Source: Paraescarpia echinospica (Eukaryota > Annelida > Polychaeta > Sabellida > Siboglinidae). Taken from it: 64,000 nt of DNA. This document shows positions 52,561-63,170 of this stretch, piece by piece. The number at the start of each line of letters is the position of its first letter. Position 1 is the first letter of the stretch. The notes under the pieces were generated by a model. The model saw nothing but the letters and a program-made list of their open reading frames with translations, made no database searches and was not told the DNA's origin. The stretch spans positions 1 to 64,000 of the forward strand of contig JAHLWY010000224.1 in assembly GCA_020002185.1 (NCBI GenBank), given 5' to 3'. The translations under genes and the position numbers were made by a program.

Positions 52561-52986
52561 CTCTAGCGCCTAATGCTGTTACCGAACGCCTGTCCAACTG
52601 GCGCACAAAACACACCGCGTATCCTGGCGCACGGCCAGCTGACAGCCGAAATTTCTCCTACAAAACGTAAACAAAAACTTTGCCTCCTCCTCGGTCCATC
52701 GGCAGGCAGCGCTGCCACCTGTCGGCCACCACAAAAACGTTGCTGCCCTGTCGGCCACGAAAACAAAAACTTTGCTGCTGCTGCCTCGGTGGTCCACGGA
52801 CGACGGGCCAGCAGTGCCACCACCTGACGGTCAGGGGAAAACCGCTGCGAGAAAACCGTCGCCGCCGTTCAGAAAAAGCTCCCCCAAGCGGTCGTTAGGC
52901 GCGACGGCTGCCTTATAAGTGGTGTCGCCGCGCTTCGTTGTAGTTAATAGCGTTCCGAGTGCGCGCCTAGAACGTACGTTACGACG
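52561..52986 (+). promoter_or_regulatory. PolB upstream region with TATA box
   Basis: CCTTATAAGT at 52911-52920 lies about 70 bases before the ATG. Further up, ACAAAAACTTTGC(T/C)GC and GTCGGCCAC(G/C)A are repeated. Both strands stay partly open through chance and repeats, but no motif is seen. Confidence 0.45.
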
Positions 52987-55900
52987 ATGCACGCGTGTCC
53001 GAAATGCGATCGATCGTTCGGCCGTCTTTTTAGTTTGACGCGGCATCTAAAAACATGCAACGGCAATGATCACGTGTGCCCGAAATGTGATCGATCGTTC
53101 CATCATCGCAGTAGTATGTTGCGGCATCTGAAAACTTGCGGCGTCGCCAATGAGGTGTGTCCGAAATGCAATCGATCGTTCGACAGGCACGCTGATAGGT
53201 TGCACCATTTATGTCGCGATGACGACGTCAACGATTACGACCTACAGCGCGTCGTGCGCGAACACTGGGCGAGCATCCGTACGTCTGTGGCGCGCGGACC
53301 CGTCCAATCTAGGTATAATTTCCATTTGTCCGGCCACTGGGACACGGCCGCGCACGCAGCCCAACTACGACTGATGTTCGAGGCGCAGACTCGGGCCTTT
53401 AAAATAAACTTATCGTACGGGTTTATCCTTCGGCACAGGGAGACGGGCCGACTCCGTTACTACAATTCTTCGTGTAACTGTTGCGGACGCTATCTCGAGT
53501 CGCCCGTCCTCGTTTCCGACGCCGCGTCGTTCGAACGTTTCCTCGACGCCACCCGGCAGCCCGACGTTCTGCAATATGTGATCGCGCAGCGACCCGACTC
53601 GGGGTGGATCGCCGAGTTGGTAACGAACGTTACGTACTTCCTCAACGGCATCATCAGCCATCCTATCGGGTGCGCGCGCCAGCAGCGCCTCCCCGACTAT
53701 CTGCGCCACAACGCGGGGCACGTCAGTCTAGTGAACGATCGCCACAGCCGACCGTACGCCAACAAACTGTGCCTCTTCCGCTGTCTGGCGCTGCATCGGG
53801 GCGCCGACTTCCGCGCTGACGATTTGAAGACCGCGGTCTTAAGGCTCTACGCCGAATACGGCGCCGGCGGCGGCGGCCAGCCCTACTACGCGTTCGCCGT
53901 CGTCCCGCTGAACGAACTCGACCGGGTGGAGGCTGCCTTCGAAATGAATGTGACCTTGTATCGGCTGACGGCGGAGGGCGCCGCAGCCGAAGTGGTCCGC
54001 CGCTCCCTCCATCGCACCCGACCGCCATCAGCGTCAATCTGTTCGAGACGCACTATTCCTTCTTAGCCGACGTGTCGCTGTTCTGTCGTTCGTATAGATG
54101 CTGCAAGTGTGGCGATGCGCTGTGGCGCATCGCCCATCTCCTGCGGCGTCACGAGGCGACCTGCGAGGGGGCGTTCGCCACGTCTTTCCCGGCGGCGTCT
54201 ACCATCCGACGCCGTCCGTGTTTCAGCAGCTAGAGGACGAGGGCGTCTACGTGGACGAACGCCTGCGCTACTACCCATACAGGGCGACGTACGATTTTGA
54301 GTGCTACTTCGACGATCACGGCCTGCCGGCGGACAGCGCCAAATGCCGGTGGATCGCGCGACACGAGCTACTCAGCGTGAGCGTCGCCTCGCACGTCCCC
54401 GGGCACGAGACGGCGCGTTGCTTCGTCACGTCCGGCGATTCGGGCGAACTCGCGAAGCGCCTGATCGACGCCCTGGAGGCCATGAGCGAGGCGGCTCTGC
54501 ATGAGCGAGGCGGCTCTGCGCGGCTCTGCTGCCGTCGTTCGACGCGACCTTCGAGGCGATCGACGCGCTCGACGCCGAATGGCGGCGCACGCGACGGCGC
54601 CGGAGGCGGCGCGCGATAAGAGCCCGTACACGGTACTCGGCGACCGCCTGTGGAAGCACCTGCGCCGCCTCCTCGTCCTCGGCTTCAATTCGGGGAAGTA
54701 CGACTTGAATGTCGTTAAGAAATATCTGACGCCCCTGTTTATGACCGGCGAGGCGCAGAGCATCTCGTCGGCGTTCACGATCAAGCGTCAGAACAACTTC
54801 ATGTGCCTGACGACGGCGACGCTCAAGTTCCTGGACATCATCAACTACCTGACCCCCGGCGTCAGCTACGCTAGGTTTCTGAAGGCCTACGGCTGCGAGG
54901 CGACGAAGGGGCACTTCCCCTACGAGTACCAGTTCCAAGGGTGCTTCTTCCACGGCTGCCCGTGCACGGGGAGGGAGACGAACGCGGTGAACGGCAAGCC
55001 GATGAGCCAACTGTACGCCGAGACGGCCGCCGTCACGGCCTACCTTCGCCGCTTCGTCGCCGTCGTCGAGATGTGGGAGTGCCAGTGGCGCGCGACGAGA
55101 CCGCCGCCGCCGCCGCCGCCGCCGCGGAGCTGGACCGGCGCCGGCGGCGCCGTGACGCGGCCCACGATCCTTGAAGGCCGTGCTTGACGGCACGCTGTTC
55201 GGCCTCGTCGAGTGCGACATCGCCGTTCCGGAGGCGCTCCGACGCCTTCGCCGAGATGCAGCCGATCTTCAAGAACGCCTACATCGTGCGCGACGATCTC
55301 AGCCCGTTCATGCGTCGCTACGCCGAAACGCACGAGCTCCTCGCCCGGCCTCAGCGCACGCTCTTGGGGAGCTTCTTCGGCGCCAAGATTCTGCTCGCGA
55401 CGCCGCTACTTCGGTGGTATCTGCGGCACGGCCTCGTCGTCGAGCGCGTCTACCAGATCGTCGAGTACGAGCCGGTCGCGTGCTTTCGCCCCTTCGGCGA
55501 CACGGTCTCCACCGCGCGACGCGCGGGCGACGCCGACCCCGACAAGTCCATCATCGCCGACACGTTTAAACTGCTCGGCAACAGTTCCTACGGGAAAACG
55601 ATCACGTGCGTCTACCTGCACCGCGACATCAAGTTCTGCACGTCCGCCGGCGCTGCGACGCTGATCAACGATCGTCGCTTCCGTCAGCTCGACGTCGTCG
55701 TCCCCGACGGTCTCTACTAGGTGGCGCTGAACAAGCGAACCGTCCGGTAGGCGCTGACCGTCCAGATCGGCTACTTCGTCTATCAGTACGCCAAACTGCG
55801 CATGCTGGAGTTTTATTACGATTTCATCGCCGCCTACATTTCGCGCCCCCTGTTCCAGTACTGCGCGATGGACACGGACTCGGCGTATTTGAGCCTCGCG

Positions 55901-56410
55901 GGGCGCGACCTCGACGAGCTCGTGGCGACGGCCAAGCGGGAACACTACTTTCGACACCGCGGCGAGTGGTTCCCGTCGGAACACTGCGACGCGCACGCGG
56001 AGGCGTACGTGCGGTGCCGGCTCGCCGGCCGAGCGTGGGACGCGCCCGACGAATGTTGCGCGCGACGGCGCCAGTACGACAAGCGAACGCCGGGCCTCTT
56101 CAAAGAGGAATGGTCCGGCCGCAGAATCGTCGGGCTCTGCAGCAAGACGTACTACTGTTTCGGCGGCGACTGCGGCGGCACCGACAAGTACAGTACGAAG
56201 GGCCTGAGCAAGCGACAGAACGACGTCGACAAGGACGCCTTCCTCGGCGTGCTGCGCAGCCAACGGAGCGCCGGCGGCTGGAACCGCGGCTTCCAAGTGA
56301 AAGAGTCGTCCGTGCTGACGTACATTCAGGAGCGCGCGGCGTTGAGCTACTTCTACGCCAAACGTCGCTTGCTCGACGACGGCGTCACCACGGCGCCGAT
56401 ACTCGTATAA
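52987..56410 (+). pseudogene. Protein-primed family B DNA polymerase, deleted and frameshifted
   Basis: The N-terminus has three Cys/His fingers (CPKCDRSF twice, CPKCNRSF), then RMFEAQ-type and NKLCLFRCLALHRG segments; 359 residues are open. Later frames carry FQQLEDEGVYVDE, YDFECYF (exonuclease I), GFNSGKYDLNVVKKYL (exonuclease II), YQFQGCFFHGCPC, FAEMQPIFKN, KLLGNSSYGKT (motif B), AMDTDSAYLSL (motif C) and KGLSKRQNDVDKDAFL. Directly after KGHFPYEY the sequence jumps to QFQGCFF, so the DAFY-HLK segment still present in element 1 and the following part that normally holds Pol motif A are missing. At least five frameshifts plus TAGs at 55718-55720 and 55748-55750 are present. Confidence 0.9.
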
Positions 56411-56600
56411 CGAGGGACCTCCCTCCCTACCCCTAGGGGTAGCTCGACGACGGCGTCACCACGGCGCCGATACTCGTATAACGAGGGACCTCCCTCCCTA
56501 CCCCTAGGGGTAGGGACCTACCTAGGGACCCTAGGGGTAGGGACCTACCTAAGGACCCCTAGGGGTAGGGACCTATGTATGTATGTGTGTGTACGAATAA
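56371..56600. repeat. 71-bp duplication of PolB 3' end and CCCCTAGGGG repeats
   Basis: 56371-56441 and 56442-56512 are a tandem pair, duplicating the last 13 codons of PolB and its stop. Then TACCCCTAGGGGTAGGGACC-type units repeat four times. An AATAAA for PolB lies at about 56596. Confidence 0.85.
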
Positions 56601-56879
56601 AAATGTGAACACTCGGTACAGTTTTCATCGTTTTATTTACTACAACAACCTCACTACTTCGGTAATAGCAAGCGATAATAGGCGGCCGAACGGGCACCGG
56701 AAGCCGCTTAGCGGTTTCGCAATGAGAGCAGATAGGCGACGCACTACAATACAACCTCACTACTTCGGTCTTGCCTGCCTAGCGCGGCGAGGAGCCCCCG
56801 ACCGGCGGGTCCGACAAAGTCGGTTCGGATACTCGGTCGTCTAATAATAATAATAATAGCAAGCGATAATAGGCAGCGT
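56601..56879. other. Convergent intergenic region, Polinton 2
   Basis: CAACCTCACTACTTCGGT occurs twice (about 56644 and 56752), and AATAGCAAGCGATAATAGGC occurs at 56666 and about 56858. No gene was seen. It lies between the convergent PolB and protease ends. Confidence 0.5.
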
Positions 56880-57329
56880 TCAATGCGGCTTTAGCCAGTC
56901 GAATACGAGACAGTCGTTGGCCACCCTATCGGGCCCGAACAGGCACTGGAATCCGCTTAGCGGCATTCCGCGGCATCGTAAGAGCAGATAGGTGACGCAG
57001 TATTGTCCGCACACGTTAGATACACCGCTCTGCAGTCTCTTGTCGTTGTACGTCCACGAATCGCAGTTGCGGCTCAGGAAGTCGCGGAAGTCGGCGTGCC
57101 GCGGCGGACGGCCGTACGAATCGAAGTACTTGCCTCGCCGGTCGGCGTCCACGTAGACGGCCACCCAGTGCTCCCCCGGTTCGTCGCCGTCGTCGGTGTT
57201 GCACACGAACGCCCTCGGGTAGGCGGTGAGCCGCTGCCCCGGCAGCTCGTCTTTGGGCACGACGCCCACGACGATGTTTTTAGTGTACGCGTCGATCGCC
57301 AGGCGACGTATCAGCTGAAACGTGTCCAT
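56880..57329 (-). CDS. Adenain-type cysteine protease (intact)
   Basis: This 149-residue protein starts MDTFQLIRRLAIDAYTKN. The catalytic triad is His in EHWVAVYV, Asp/Asn region in YFDSYGRPP and Cys in VCGQYCVTYLLLR. Adenain-type enzymes mature Polinton capsid and core proteins. It starts 2 bases downstream of the MCP stop. In contrast to Polinton 1, the FVCNTDDG segment is unbroken. Confidence 0.92.
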   Translation of the reverse strand: MDTFQLIRRLAIDAYTKNIVVGVVPKDELPGQRLTAYPRAFVCNTDDGDEPGEHWVAVYVDADRRGKYFDSYGRPPRHADFRDFLSRNCDSWTYNDKRLQSGVSNVCGQYCVTYLLLRCRGMPLSGFQCLFGPDRVANDCLVFDWLKPH

Positions 57330-57330
57330 C

Positions 57331-58632
57331 TCAGAAGTCGTACACGACGTTCCGGTTCTTGTCGACTTCGAGCACCGTCTCGAACTCCCCGTACACGACG
57401 ACGTTCACCGTCCGGGCGAGCGCGAGCGCGAAGTGGATCTCGGCGCGCAGGTTCCCCTTATGCACGACGTTGAATTGTTCGCCGTCGCAGCAGTCGGGCG
57501 ACAGGTCGAAGCCGAATATCGTGTAGCCGTTGCCGAAGTCGCCGCGCGTCACGTCGAACCCCTCGTCCTCGTACGCCTTCCCCGTCGCGGCGAACAGGTT
57601 CATGTAGCTTCGGATGTAGCGCCGATGCGCGAAGTCCGGCTGCAGCGGCTTGCTCGTCACCTGGCGTCCGTCGACGAAGAGGGCGAAGAAGTTTATGTCG
57701 TTGTGCTTCGCGTTGAACGGGTTTTTATCGTAGGCCCCGTTGTAGGCGTCGTTGTCGTTCAGGCACGTGAGCACGCGTCTCGGGAGCGTGCCCAGATAGA
57801 CGTTCTCGTGCGTGTGCGACATCGTGCCCTGCGGTATCGAGAACACCTTGCAGTCGACGCGGCGCATCGGATACTTGGCCGTCCCGCGCGTCAGCGCCTT
57901 GATGTGGCCGAGCTGGACGGCCGGTTTCAACTTGACCTTGCGCACCTGCAGGTAGGCCTCCAGCAGAACGATCTTGAACCCCGGATTGGCGACGTCGCCT
58001 ATGAGCGCGAAGGCGTCCTTGCTTCGCACCAGTCGCATCTTTAAGTCGACGCCGTTCAACAGGCACCGGTTTTGCATGAGCACGTCGACGTGCAGGCGTC
58101 CTATCATGTCGAACTCGCGGCTGTCGTGTAAGAAATCGTGCCGATGCGAATACCCGCCGTTGTTGTTGTTGGTCGACTCCATGCGCCCGGCGGTGTCCTT
58201 GCACCACAGGTCGGCCTCGAGCTGCGACTTTTTGGCGTCGGTCCCGTAACTGAGCAGGGTCTCGATGTAGGCCCGATACGGGTACCTATTCGTCGACGGC
58301 TTCACGAGCGTGCCGTTCAGCGTCACGTCGACCTGACTGAACATCGAATGCATGAAATTGTTGACGGGCGCCACGACGCTGTCGTTCGCGAGATTGGTGC
58401 CGTCCCTCTTCACCACCTTGGCGCGCACGTACACTCTAACGGACGACAGGTCCAGATAGTCGTCTCCGGAGCCCGGAATGAGAAACTCGATAGGGCCGCC
58501 AGCGTCGAGGGCCGTCAGCGGCTGGTGATCGGTCCACTGACCGCTCTCGATGCTCGTCTGCGTCGTCGCAACGCTGAACAGGTCCAGTTCGGACTTTACG
58601 CCATCGCACGACTGCCGATGCACGAACGCCAT
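57331..58632 (-). CDS. Hexon-like major capsid protein (intact)
   Basis: 433 residues, starting MAFVHRQSCDGVKSELDLF. It shares IEFLIPGSGDDY, PVNNFMHSMFS, YPYRAYIETLLSYG, IPQGTMSHTHENVYLG, RSYMNLFAATGKAYEDEG and FGFDLSPDCCDGEQFN with Polinton 1. No lesions are seen. Preservation of both MCP genes while neighbours are broken is notable, though chance or recent insertion could explain it. Confidence 0.95.
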   Translation of the reverse strand: MAFVHRQSCDGVKSELDLFSVATTQTSIESGQWTDHQPLTALDAGGPIEFLIPGSGDDYLDLSSVRVYVRAKVVKRDGTNLANDSVVAPVNNFMHSMFSQVDVTLNGTLVKPSTNRYPYRAYIETLLSYGTDAKKSQLEADLWCKDTAGRMESTNNNNGGYSHRHDFLHDSREFDMIGRLHVDVLMQNRCLLNGVDLKMRLVRSKDAFALIGDVANPGFKIVLLEAYLQVRKVKLKPAVQLGHIKALTRGTAKYPMRRVDCKVFSIPQGTMSHTHENVYLGTLPRRVLTCLNDNDAYNGAYDKNPFNAKHNDINFFALFVDGRQVTSKPLQPDFAHRRYIRSYMNLFAATGKAYEDEGFDVTRGDFGNGYTIFGFDLSPDCCDGEQFNVVHKGNLRAEIHFALALARTVNVVVYGEFETVLEVDKNRNVVYDF

Positions 58633-58990
58633 CCTGCGGCGCTGGGAAATACGTCTGCGTCTTTCGGCGGCACCTCCTCTTACTGGCCGTCGCCGGCTTG
58701 CCGGTCGGCTTTATGTATCGTCGCTTTTTCGTAGGCGGCGCCGGCGGAGGCGGGAGGGCATTCAACAGCCCGACGGGAAGGTCGCCGAGGTAAAGTTTTG
58801 TTGAACGGGTTTTTATTGTAGGCCCTTTTGTTGTCGATCAGGCACACGTATCTCGGGAGCGTGCCCACAGAGACGTTCTCGTGCGTGTGCGACCTCGTGC
58901 GGCCGCTCTCGATGCTCGTCTGCATCGTAGGAACGCCGAACGCCCTCGCACGACTGCCGATGCACGAACGTGCCTCTTCTTACTGGCCGT
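58633..58990 (-). pseudogene. Scrambled duplicate: core-protein tail plus internally deleted MCP start
   Basis: Reading the minus strand from 58990: an MCP-like start (FVHRQSCEG equivalent) runs into MQTSIESG, jumps to SHTHENVSVGTLPRYVCL, then NKNPFN, then repeats the core-protein tail (PPTKKRRYIKPTGKPATASK) before the true MCP start at 58632. The MCP part is a mini-copy with two internal deletions. The result is that the core-protein 3' end exists twice. Confidence 0.75.
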
Positions 58991-59338
58991 CGCCGGCTTA
59001 CCGGGCGGCTTTATGCGTCGTCGCTTTTTCGTCGGCGGCGGCGGGGGTCTATTCAACAGCCCGTCGAGAAGGTCGGCGCCCGCCTCCTTCGCGCGCCGCT
59101 TTACCGCCTGTTTCAGATTGCCGCCGGCGACGACGTCCTGCGCAACGCGCACGCCCGTCTTGAGCGCGCGCTTGCCCAGCGCCACGGCCCCTCTCTTGAT
59201 GAGCGGCATGGCGCTTCGAAACAGGCTGCCGAAGAGATTACCCAGACCGTGCCCCCGCTGCGATCGGGCGCCGACTAGCACCGGCAGGCCGCCGCCGACC
59301 TGCCGCGTGTAGTAGTCCTCGTACACGTTTCGCGTCAT
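58840..59338 (-). CDS. pVI/pX-like basic minor virion protein
   Basis: Starts MTRNVYEDYYTRQVGGGLPV; shares QRGHGLGNLFGSLFRSAMPL and GVRVAQDVVAGGNLKQ with Polinton 1. The C-terminal PPPPPTKKRRRIKPPGKPAT is basic and Pro-rich. The normal stop is lost because the gene runs into the scrambled MCP fragment, adding about 45 unrelated residues. The upstream penton frameshift also fuses the two frames. Confidence 0.7.
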
Positions 59339-59340
59339 CG

Positions 59341-60181
59341 TCAGAACAGTTTCGACTTGCAGCGGCTGACGTGAAGCGTCGTCACGACTTTTCCGTGCTC
59401 GAATTATATCGACCGACCGAGGTCGTCTCATATCTATATCGATCGAAGCGAATTGGCGACGCAGGAGCGGCGCGAATTGGACGCGGTCGAAGACGTTCGA
59501 TACGACGCTCCCGTTCGAACCGTAGGCGGGCAAGGATCGGAGGAGGGGGGCGAATACGTCGCCGACGATGAGCGACTCCACGATGTCCGTGTACACGAAC
59601 AAGGTGTCGCCGCCGCCGTTCAGGTCCACCGGGTGGGTCGCCTCGAACTCGAACAGGTACCCCGGGGGCAGGCCGCCGCCGTCCGCGGGCACCCCGTAAC
59701 TCGCGATATAGTTCGACTCGAAGCCTAGTATCTGTTTCAGGCGCCCATTCTGCGGCATGTTAATTTCGACGCCCGGCGACAGACGCAACGTCATCCGATT
59801 AGAGACGGGGCTGTACTCTATGCGCGCCTTGACCGTGTCGGTGCTCAGTTTCTTCAGCGCCGCGTTGATTTTGTGCATCAGCTCGAAGGAGCTGTTGTAA
59901 AAACCGTACGGAATGTTGCCCTGCCGGGCAATTTTACCCCCGGACTCGGTGGTGTAAACGCCCACCTCCCCCGTCTCGCACGCCACGAAGAAGTAGGCGT
60001 CCGCCGGCCCCACATTGTACCAGCTAGGCGTGTACTGTAGCGACACCAGCCCGCATTCCCACTGCCCCGACAGGTTGACGCGCTGCGGTAGATTAGTCGT
60101 GTAGTGCGTCAACGTGTTTTCGGGGTGCGCCTTCATAGACGCGTTGCTCGGCAACGTCACGTAAAAGTCAGACGATGCCAT
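59341..60181 (-). pseudogene. Penton-like minor capsid protein, broken at the C-terminus
   Basis: Starts MASSDFYVTLPSNASMKAH; carries QWECGLVSLQYTPSWYNVG, LFVYTDIVESLIVGDVFAPL and FDRVQFAPLLRRQF. After IDIDMR the frame shifts, and in the right frame a TAA replaces a residue in the conserved SI-x-FE segment near 59405. The expected end (SKLF stop) is at 59341-59343. The shift lets translation run into the next gene, giving a misleading 447-codon frame. Confidence 0.85.
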
Positions 60182-60488
60182 CGCGCCTCATAGACGGACT
60201 CGGCAGTAGGTAGCCGAGGCAACTACTCAGCAGCGCCGTCCACAGGTTGGAGTCGCCCATGCCGCGCGTTAGATTGTATATACTGACGACGATCACCGTG
60301 TACAGGACGACGATCTGGCACAGGAAGACGATCTCGGCCTTAGGGCATTCGTTGCCGCAGAGACGCCACGGAACGCTCGTGACGGAGGAGGCGTCGACGG
60401 CATCGGGCGCACCCACAGAGACGCATGAGTCGTCTGCGGGCGCTCCGACAAATGCGCTTGAGTCGACGGCGGTATTCGGCGGTTGCAT
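60168..60488 (-). CDS. Conserved Polinton transmembrane protein
   Basis: 106 residues. The N-terminus (residues 1-40) is Ala/Ser/Asp-rich and not conserved; the C-terminal CGNECPKAEIVFLCQIVVLY, NLTRGMGDSNLWTALLSSCL and GYLLPSPSM match Polinton 1 almost exactly. One hydrophobic span lies at about residues 53-75. It overlaps the penton start by 14 bases. Confidence 0.75.
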   Translation of the reverse strand: MQPPNTAVDSSAFVGAPADDSCVSVGAPDAVDASSVTSVPWRLCGNECPKAEIVFLCQIVVLYTVIVVSIYNLTRGMGDSNLWTALLSSCLGYLLPSPSMRRDGIV

Positions 60489-60919
60489 TGGCTGCTGCTG
60501 CTGCTGCTGTCGTCTCGACCGTACACATCGCGCGACTGCCGTCCGACGCTACGGCGTCCTTCCTTTATCGCGAAGGCACACCATAGAGCGAGTTCGCCGA
60601 CGGGCGTGGGGACGTCGGTTGGTGGCGGCGCGAACTTGACTCGGCCCTCTTTTCATCTGCAGTCTACTAATACAGCACGGTCCCCTAATAAAAAACGAAA
60701 AGCCGTTTCACAGTCCCGCCTCGTGCAGTCGCCAGCACCCCGCGTGGCTCATCCAACGCGTCGTCATCCCTTATAAGTCACGCAGATAAATCATAGAGCG
60801 AGTTCGCCGACGTTGCGGTCGACGTCGATAGCATCGGTCACAGCGACAACTGTAGCGTCGGCGGTTGTAGAAAGAAAGTCTCCAGCGCTCTGCGTATTGC
60901 GTCCAACAACGCGTCACCA
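60489..60919 (-). promoter_or_regulatory. Capsid-unit promoter region (Polinton 2)
   Basis: Minus-strand TATA-like sequences CTTATAAGGG (about 60768-60778) and TTTTTTATTAGGGG (about 60685-60700) lie here. The block GGGGTGCTGGCGACTGCACG, then AGGCGGGA, matches Polinton 1 non-coding sequence at 14237-14265. AAATCATAGAGCGAGTTCGCCGACG is a short duplication (60583 and 60788). Confidence 0.5.
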
Positions 60920-61985
60920 TCATCCCTTATAGGCCACGAGCTCCTTGGCATCGATCCAGCTATTGAACGAGGCCGGATAGCCGAACCATTTGACGAGCGC
61001 CTCTTCGCCCTTACCGCGTCGTCGACGATGTCTCTGTAGAACGGCCTCCACCCGATATAGTTTGTCCTTCGCAACGATCACTTTTTGTAGCTCCGGCTCG
61101 TAGAAGGTGCCGTCCAGTATCGTGCCGGCGTCGTCCATCAGTCGGTAAACGGGAGGGTCGGTCGGGTGCAAATCTACGACGGTGAAGAGCTCTTCGCTCC
61201 AGTTAGCCATGTACCCCTTCTTGAAACGTCCCTTCGCCTTGCTGATGCGTACGCGGTCCCCCGCTCGCAGTTTCGGCTTGTTTTGTTTTTTTGACACCCT
61301 CCGCCGCCGTACAGCCGCTGCCACACGCTCTCCTGATTCGACGCGTCGACGCTAGCCGGCGTCCTACCGATGCTTCGATGGTAGGCATTGTTGTACGACC
61401 GCACGAAGTCCTGCAACGGCTCCACGTACCTCAGCGTCTGATGCTTCGTGAAGTACCTCCACATGCGTGTCTTCAGCGTACGATTGAATCGCTCCACGAC
61501 GCTCGCTTTGTTCTCCTCGTTGTGCGTCACGAAATGGTGGACGCCGCGCGCCCTCAAAAGCGTCTGAAGGGGCCTGTTGAGAAACTCCGTCCCCTTGTCG
61601 GTCTGCAGGACGTGCGGCGGCGACGACGACGACAGCAGGCCCTCGAAGGCCGCGACGAGCGCCGGACCGGATTTGCTCTTCAACGGAACGCACCACGCCC
61701 GCTTCGAAAAGACGTCGATGACCGTCAATAGGAACGCTATGCCATCGTTGTGCTTTTTCAGTTTAGCCACGTCGACGAGATCGGCTTGCCACTGCTGGTT
61801 TAGACCGCCCACGATAACGCGACGTCGCTTAAAACGGCGCCTAACCGGCTTGTGAAGCGTATAGGCGTCCCACTCCGCCAGCCACCGCCCGACGATCGGC
61901 TTGGGCACCGCGGACGCCCGGTGCAACGCGTCGACGCCGCCGTAACTGCCCGCCCGTTTCGGGTCGAAGTAGGCGCGCTTCTGTC
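60920..61985 (-). pseudogene. Retroviral-type integrase with chromodomain, frameshifted
   Basis: DDE core intact: WQADLVDVAKL, LQTDKGTEFLNRPL and KASVVERFNRTLKTRMW. N-terminal YFDPKRAGSYGGVDALHR; C-terminal SH3-like GRFKKGYMANWSEELFTVV and chromodomain ALVKWFGYPASFNSWIDA. One frameshift lies in the GGCGGCGGAGGGTG run (about 61300-61312), between core and SH3-like part, which is also where Polinton 1 has its first shift. No ATG precedes the conserved N-terminus, as in Polinton 1. Confidence 0.85.
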
Positions 61986-62159
61986 AGCCGTCGCGTTGTT
62001 GGCGCTTTCGTTGCGCACCACGAGTCCGCCGGGACACCACCGCCATGGATCGTGCGGCGCCGACGACGATACGGCGAACAAGAGGGCGGCGGCGATGACC
62101 GCCGCGATTACGACGGCGACGGCGACGACGACGACGTGTACTGATCTTCTTGCGGGCAT
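61985..62159 (-). CDS. Tiny single-pass membrane protein
   Basis: Starts MPARRSVHVVVVAVAVVIAA, a signal-anchor-like segment with a basic N-terminus, followed by WRWCPGGLVVRNESANNATA. The Trp before CPGGLV is the residue replaced by a stop in Polinton 1. The frame stays open into the integrase region, so the exact end is uncertain; a TGA in another frame occurs at the position of the Polinton 1 stop. Confidence 0.5.
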
Positions 62160-62173
62160 CCTCTACGGGGGCG

Positions 62174-62546
62174 CTAAAAGCTGGACCACGGCATGCGCTC
62201 GACGGACCGAGTGCGCCCCTTTCGCTTCTGCGCGCGCTGTATATACGCCCGACGCTGGGGGTTGCCGACGAGCTCCATAGGCACGTTCAGCCGCTTTATA
62301 TGGTCGCCGAACACTTCCCAGCCAACCGGCGCGGGGGACCTCTTCCTCTTTCGCATGAGATCGTTCACGAGATCTACCATATTGCTTCCTGTGATAGGCG
62401 TACCGTCGTACACGAGCTCCGCTCGATCGTTCCAGCGAATCAGCGGGTCGGCTTTCAATCGCGCCAACAGGAGGCGGGCCTTTTCTTTCAGAACTCTCGG
62501 TACGCTTTTCACGACCTCGCTCTCCATCTCGCCCGGTAATTGATCG

Positions 62547-62579
<33 letters not shown>

Positions 62580-62821
62580 TGATCGGACGACGACTCGTTC
62601 TTCACTACGGACACGCGCATCGGCTGCTGCGCGCGAGACGCCTCCATGGTGTTGTAACGACTGAGCTGTTGATTGTACGCCGCCACCTTTTTGCCTTCGG
62701 ATAAATCCGCACGCTCGAGAACGGCTTTCATGTCGCTGTCCAGGATACTCATCACACGCGACATGGTCGTGGTCGGTTGCAACAAGGGATCTACCAGCGC
62801 CATCTTCTTCGCGTGCTGCAT
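62174..62821 (-). CDS. AKKM-type conserved Polinton protein (intact)
   Basis: 215 residues from the ATG at 62821, which overlaps the previous stop (TGATG). Features are MQHAKKMALVDP, LDSDMKAVLERADLSEGKK, a run of twelve or so Pro encoded by a CCG microsatellite (about residues 83-95), IRWNDRAELVYDG, and a basic C-terminus KRKGRTRSVERM. The Pro run is absent from Polinton 1. The role is unknown; it lies between the basic protein and the membrane protein in both elements. Confidence 0.75.
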
Positions 62822-63160
62822 CAACCGATAGCCTGCCTGAGGAGGGGCAGAAAGGTGCTCGCCAACGGCGCCAGCAGCGCCGTCAGAAACGCGCCCGAAA
62901 CCTTCTGCAGGACGGCCCTCTTCCGTTTGATGGGCACTTTTTTGGACGGTAACTTGCGCAAATTGTTCCTGTACTTTATCAGCACTTTTCGGTTGTTAGG
63001 CATCAATTTCACGTTCCCTCGCAGAATGTTATACGCGCAGTCGGCCAGACTGCAGATGAGGTCGGCGTCCGCGTGGGCGATTACCGCCTTTCTCAGATTC
63101 GTATTCCGCTGGTAGCGTATTCTGCAGGGCTAGGATGTGCCTCTTCACGCGATCTGTCAT
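62821..63160 (-). pseudogene. Small basic Polinton protein, frameshifted
   Basis: Starts MTDRVKRHILALQ as in Polinton 1 (MTDRVKRYILALQ). A one-base shift near 63105-63110 moves the frame away from AVIAHADADLICSLADCAYN, which continues in the next frame to KKVPIKRKRAVLQKVSG and LLAPLASTFLPLLRQAIG, stop 62821-62823. Confidence 0.7.
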
Positions 63161-63170
63161 CCTGCCTTTT

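Noticed and set aside
55406..56296. 296-codon minus-strand open frame
   Set aside because: GC-rich antisense shadow of the PolB C-terminal region, which holds motif B, motif C and KGLSKRQ on the plus strand.
58838..60181. 447-codon penton-core fusion protein
   Set aside because: The fusion arises from a frameshift at the penton C-terminus and a lost stop in the core gene; Polinton 1 has them as separate genes.
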